Positions 61,321 through 64,000 of a DNA stretch of 64,000 bases are shown here, in pieces (the first letter of the stretch is position 1; the number at the start of each line of letters is the position of its first letter). The DNA comes from Salinicoccus hispanicus (GTDB taxonomy: Bacteria > Bacillota > Bacilli > Staphylococcales > Salinicoccaceae): positions 248,001 through 312,000 of the forward strand of contig NZ_WUUK01000001.1 in assembly GCF_009831115.1 (NCBI RefSeq), written 5' to 3'. The notes below the pieces were generated by a model. That model had not been told where the DNA came from. It saw only the letters and a list, made by a program, of their open reading frames with translations, and did no database searches. The translations under genes were made by a program, and so were the position numbers.

Positions 61321-61500
61321 GATAAAACTCCTTCATAGACGAATAATATTCAATACAATTTGGCATATTTAATATTACCCAATGTGAAGTGTGGTTAAAT
61401 AATTTATCTTATATTTAAATGATAGGCAACTGCAAATGCCCCTTTTGCACTTCTTAAACAGGTCGACGCATTCGTTGATCTTCAAACTTTTTTCTAAATA

Positions 61501-61896
61501 CTATAATCTATATGATTTTATTTCTTTCACCTTTCCAGATTTTGCAGTATTACTAAACACATACACATCGCAGAAATCAATTTTTGTGCCATTTTCCAAT
61601 GAAATCACACCATTAATCGAAGCAGATTTCCCGTGAGTGATTACATGGTAGATTTCCAGACAGTTAATGGTGTCTTTATTTACATCCTGTAAAGTAGTAA
61701 TAAGTGAACTTCTATTTTCAATTTTCCTGTCATCTTTTAATTGATACCAGATAACAGATGCTTCCGCATATTCTTTAATGATTTCATTCTTCTGTTCTAA
61801 TAGAGCGACTGTAAAATCAATAACTATCTGTTTTCTCGGAGCATTGTCACATCCTGTTGGAATGATGAGCTTCATTTCATTTTGGGAACTTTCCAC
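61501..61896 (-). CDS. NTF2-like (SnoaL-fold) protein
   Basis: 131 residues. IIPTGCDNAPRKQIVIDFTVALLEQ, VITHGKSASINGVISLENGT and FCDVYVFSNTAKSGKVKEIKSY match a family of small Firmicute nuclear-transport-factor-2-like proteins with the PSGCDNAPRK signature. The conical fold usually binds small hydrophobic ligands; the real function is unknown. GGAGG precedes the ATG on the minus strand. The gene and flanks are AT-rich. Upstream of it lie about 250 bases with no gene, holding a possible -10 TATAAT for the next gene. Confidence 0.8.
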   Translation of the reverse strand: MESSQNEMKLIIPTGCDNAPRKQIVIDFTVALLEQKNEIIKEYAEASVIWYQLKDDRKIENRSSLITTLQDVNKDTINCLEIYHVITHGKSASINGVISLENGTKIDFCDVYVFSNTAKSGKVKEIKSYRL

Positions 61897-62148
61897 TTAA
61901 AACAACCTCCTCTAAAAATAAACTCGCTTTCCTTGCGGCTACTATCTACCATTTCATTTTATACTATCGTAGTGAATATATACCATGATTACCAAAACAA
62001 TAGATCTCGATATTTCTGTCATAGCAAAAAAATATTATGCTAAGGACAAGGTAGTCTACTGATATAATGGTTGAGACAATGAACAGTAAAGTAATACCGC
62101 TGGTTTCTGGCATGTTAACTTTTTCTCAGAAAATAGGAGGCGTTCAAA

Positions 62149-63021
62149 ATGAGAAATGAAGAAGAGATGTTGGAATTGATTTTAACTAAAGCTATGATAA
62201 GTGACAATATCCGGCTAGTGGAGATGAATGGCTCTCGAGTAGATTCTTCCCTTAAACCAGATCCTTTTCAAGATTACGATATCGTCTATTATGTTAAAGA
62301 CTTGCAGTCTTTTTTAAGAGATCATTCCTGGGTAGACTACTTTGGAGAAAGAATCGTCATGCAGATGCCTGATCAAATGGTAATTCCTTCTGCTGATAAA
62401 ACCAGACAGAGCTTTTCTTATCTAATGCTTTTTAAAGACGGTAATCGAATTGACTTGACCCTGACACCTGTAACACTAGCAGAGGAATGTTTAAGAACAA
62501 AAGAACCTCGTAAAATCTTATTGGATAAGGACAATAGAATCAAACTGACAAGTATCACACCTGAAGAAACATATCTAATAACTAAACCTGACCAGAAAGC
62601 ATTTCACGATTGTTCGAATGAGTTCTGGTGGGTCAGTACATATATTGCCAAGGCGTTATGGCGCGAAGAGCTTATCCTTGCCAAGAGCCTCATGGAAGGG
62701 CCAGTAAGAGATATGCTGTTGATCATGTTGAATTGGCATATCGGGATTCGGACAGATTTCGCAGTCAGTACGGGAAAAGGCGGCAAATATATTGAACAGT
62801 ATGTTGAGAGCGATGTATGGAAAAAGTTGGTCCTCACTTATCCTGATGGCAACTATGAAAATATTTGGAAAGCATTATTTAATATGTGCAATCTTTTTGA
62901 GCAACTATCCATTAACATTGGTCAGGAATTGAATATCGAGTTACCTGATTATCGAAATAATGTACTGGATTATTTAAAACATATTGAGAAGTTGCCAAAG
63001 ATCAGTGAACAGATTTATTGA
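62149..63021 (+). CDS. Aminoglycoside 6-adenylyltransferase family protein (AadK/AadE-like)
   Basis: 290 residues, close to AadK/ANT(6) length. The nucleotidyltransferase motif is intact: MNGSRVDSS (Gly28-Ser29), then FQDYDIVY with Asp42 and Asp44 as metal ligands. Downstream RIDLTLTP (third Asp), FWWVSTYIAKALWREEL and LNWHIGI follow the family pattern. Relatives adenylylate streptomycin; chromosomal homologues in Bacillus give low-level resistance. TAGGAGG lies eight bases before the ATG. A+T-rich context suggests transfer, but no mobile element is visible. Confidence 0.9.
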   Translation: MRNEEEMLELILTKAMISDNIRLVEMNGSRVDSSLKPDPFQDYDIVYYVKDLQSFLRDHSWVDYFGERIVMQMPDQMVIPSADKTRQSFSYLMLFKDGNRIDLTLTPVTLAEECLRTKEPRKILLDKDNRIKLTSITPEETYLITKPDQKAFHDCSNEFWWVSTYIAKALWREELILAKSLMEGPVRDMLLIMLNWHIGIRTDFAVSTGKGGKYIEQYVESDVWKKLVLTYPDGNYENIWKALFNMCNLFEQLSINIGQELNIELPDYRNNVLDYLKHIEKLPKISEQIY

Positions 63022-63336
63022 TTTGATTTTAGATAAACAAGTGATGATTTTCATCATGGCTTGTGGAGAGAAGATATAATATTTAAGAAGAACTGTCTGA
63101 AAGGGATGAAGTGGACTTGACTATATGTCATCAATCTTATTTTGGCAATGATTTACTGCAAACAGTATAGAATAATCAAGTATGGGGATAGTGCCAAATA
63201 CAATCCACTACTAAGCAGAATGAACAATGTTGATTAAGTCACTATCCTTTTGTCTTTTGCGATATTGATCTGAATCTATTTTTAAATGTAATATATTTGT
63301 TGATTTCTTCTGCTTTATCCTCAATTTTATGTGAAG
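63022..63336. other. AT-rich intergenic region after the adenylyltransferase gene
   Basis: No gene seen. A hairpin-like repeat (CAAG-TGATGA / TCATCA-TGG-CTTG) lies near 63038-63065, and a wide inverted repeat GGATAGTG (63186-63193) / CACTATCC (63240-63247) further on. Neither could be tied to a known element. Confidence 0.4.
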
Positions 63337-63373
63337 GATAAAAAAACAGCTGTTTTCATTTAGAAACAGCTGT
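63337..63373 (-). terminator. Terminator of the GNAT gene
   Basis: On the minus strand ACAGCTGTTT and AAACAGCTGT pair across an eight-base loop and are followed by TTTTTTT. It lies about 30 bases beyond the acetyltransferase stop. Confidence 0.85.
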
Positions 63374-63405
63374 GAGCGAGAATTATCCAACTTCTTATTG
63401 TTTGT

Positions 63406-63951
63406 TTAAAAGGGCTCTGCATAGAACTCTTCTCTTAACAATCCATAGTAGGCCAGATCATGATATTGACCAAAACGAGCGACGTGCTGTTTTAGAGTGC
63501 CTTCGTATTTCAGTCCTGCTTTCTCCATTATCCTCCAAGATCCAGGATTGGAAGTGAATGATGCTGCAAAAACCTTGTTCAAGCGCAGGTGATTAAATCC
63601 ATAATCCACTAACTTTCTGGCAGCTTCTGTTCCGTATCCTTTACCCCAGTACTCTTTTCCAATCCAATATGCGAGTTCTCCCCGGTCGAAAGGTTCTGAT
63701 AGGTTTAAATTTATAAGCCCAATCAGAAGACTTGTTTCTTTCTCGATAATGCCAAAAGCTGCAACTTTATTATTCTTTTCAGCGCTTAGAATATGCTCAA
63801 TGAATTTTTTTGCCGAACCTTCAGGGTAAGGGTGAGGAATGTTCAAGGTGGACTTGGCCACTTCATAATCACTCGCCAGTTTTTCAATTATTGGTGCATC
63901 ATCGACGGTTAATGATCTAAGCAGTAATCTTTCGGTAATTAACTTTTTCAT
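63406..63951 (-). CDS. GNAT-family N-acetyltransferase (RimJ/RimL-like)
   Basis: 181 residues. TERLLLRSLTVDDAP opens the fold; the acetyl-CoA loop is GKEYWGKGYGTEAARKLVDY (Q/RxxGxG/A type), and NPGSWRIMEKAGLKYEGTL is the typical C-terminal motif. It resembles ribosomal-protein-alanine acetyltransferase-like enzymes; the real acceptor is unknown. ATG 63951 is preferred, with TGAGGT eight bases upstream; ATG 63966 overlaps that site. The gene is AT-rich. Confidence 0.88.
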   Translation of the reverse strand: MKKLITERLLLRSLTVDDAPIIEKLASDYEVAKSTLNIPHPYPEGSAKKFIEHILSAEKNNKVAAFGIIEKETSLLIGLINLNLSEPFDRGELAYWIGKEYWGKGYGTEAARKLVDYGFNHLRLNKVFAASFTSNPGSWRIMEKAGLKYEGTLKQHVARFGQYHDLAYYGLLREEFYAEPF

Positions 63952-64000
63952 ATGAAAATACCTCATATCTGTATCATTTCAAAAGCTTGTAGTAGACATG

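Noticed and set aside
63186-63247. Wide inverted repeat GGATAGTG / CACTATCC as ends of an insertion sequence
   Set aside because: Only 8-bp arms 46 bases apart, no transposase and no target duplication seen; too little to call an element.

Overview
The window reads as chromosome of a low-GC Gram-positive coccus of the family Staphylococcaceae, most like the halotolerant Salinicoccus/Jeotgalicoccus side. This rests on gene order (korB end, ricA, mutS, mutL, hydrolase, miaA, hfq, gpx, hflX, PLP lyase; then lexA, sosA, DUF896, tkt, yneF; then ccdA, sbcD, sbcC), Bacillus-type ribosome-binding sites, a GAAC-N4-GTTC SOS box and many TTG/GTG starts. The genus is an inference. No rRNA, tRNA, CRISPR array, prophage or intact insertion sequence was seen.

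1-7.4 kb: the tail of a 2-oxoacid:ferredoxin oxidoreductase subunit, a heterodimeric ABC exporter, and a TPP riboswitch driving the thiamine-precursor ECF transporter ykoEDC, then ricA. 7.5-17.2 kb: a DNA-repair and RNA-housekeeping block with very tight spacing. 17.2-21.5 kb: a small membrane protein, then xpt-pbuX behind a guanine-type riboswitch, and a homodimer-type ABC exporter, all three on the minus strand.

21.9-26.8 kb holds the most interesting locus: a GntR/UTRA regulator, then a Glc-family PTS EIICB, a cytoplasmic Cys-type sulfatase resembling sulfamidase, and its own formylglycine-generating enzyme. The PTS promoter carries a perfect 22-bp palindrome, a consensus -35/-10 and a consensus CcpA cre box. 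The parsimonious reading is uptake of N-sulfoglucosamine as its 6-phosphate and desulfation to GlcN-6-P inside the cell.

26.8-29.9 kb: panE divergent from panBCD (pantothenate). 29.9-34.9 kb: a CAP-domain protein, the lexA/sosA SOS module, DUF896, transketolase, YneF. 35-43.2 kb: an orphan peptide-binding lipoprotein, a BmrCD-type heterodimeric exporter, ccdA-ccdC facing a DUF2621 gene through one shared terminator, and a DUF1659-DUF2922-YvrJ trio of tiny genes. 43.3-49.5 kb: sbcDC, a DHA2 efflux pump and a SCO1-like copper chaperone.

49.8-64 kb is more accessory: an AI-2E-family permease, two Bcr/CflA efflux pumps (one lacking a usual start codon), a CDF metal transporter, nucleoside hydrolase plus ribokinase, mazEF with an attenuator-like hairpin between antitoxin and toxin, a LysE exporter, two oxidoreductases, an NTF2-like protein, an aminoglycoside 6-adenylyltransferase homologue and a GNAT acetyltransferase. 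The stretches around 55.6-57.3 kb and 61.3-64 kb are visibly richer in A+T than the rest, which suggests later acquisition.
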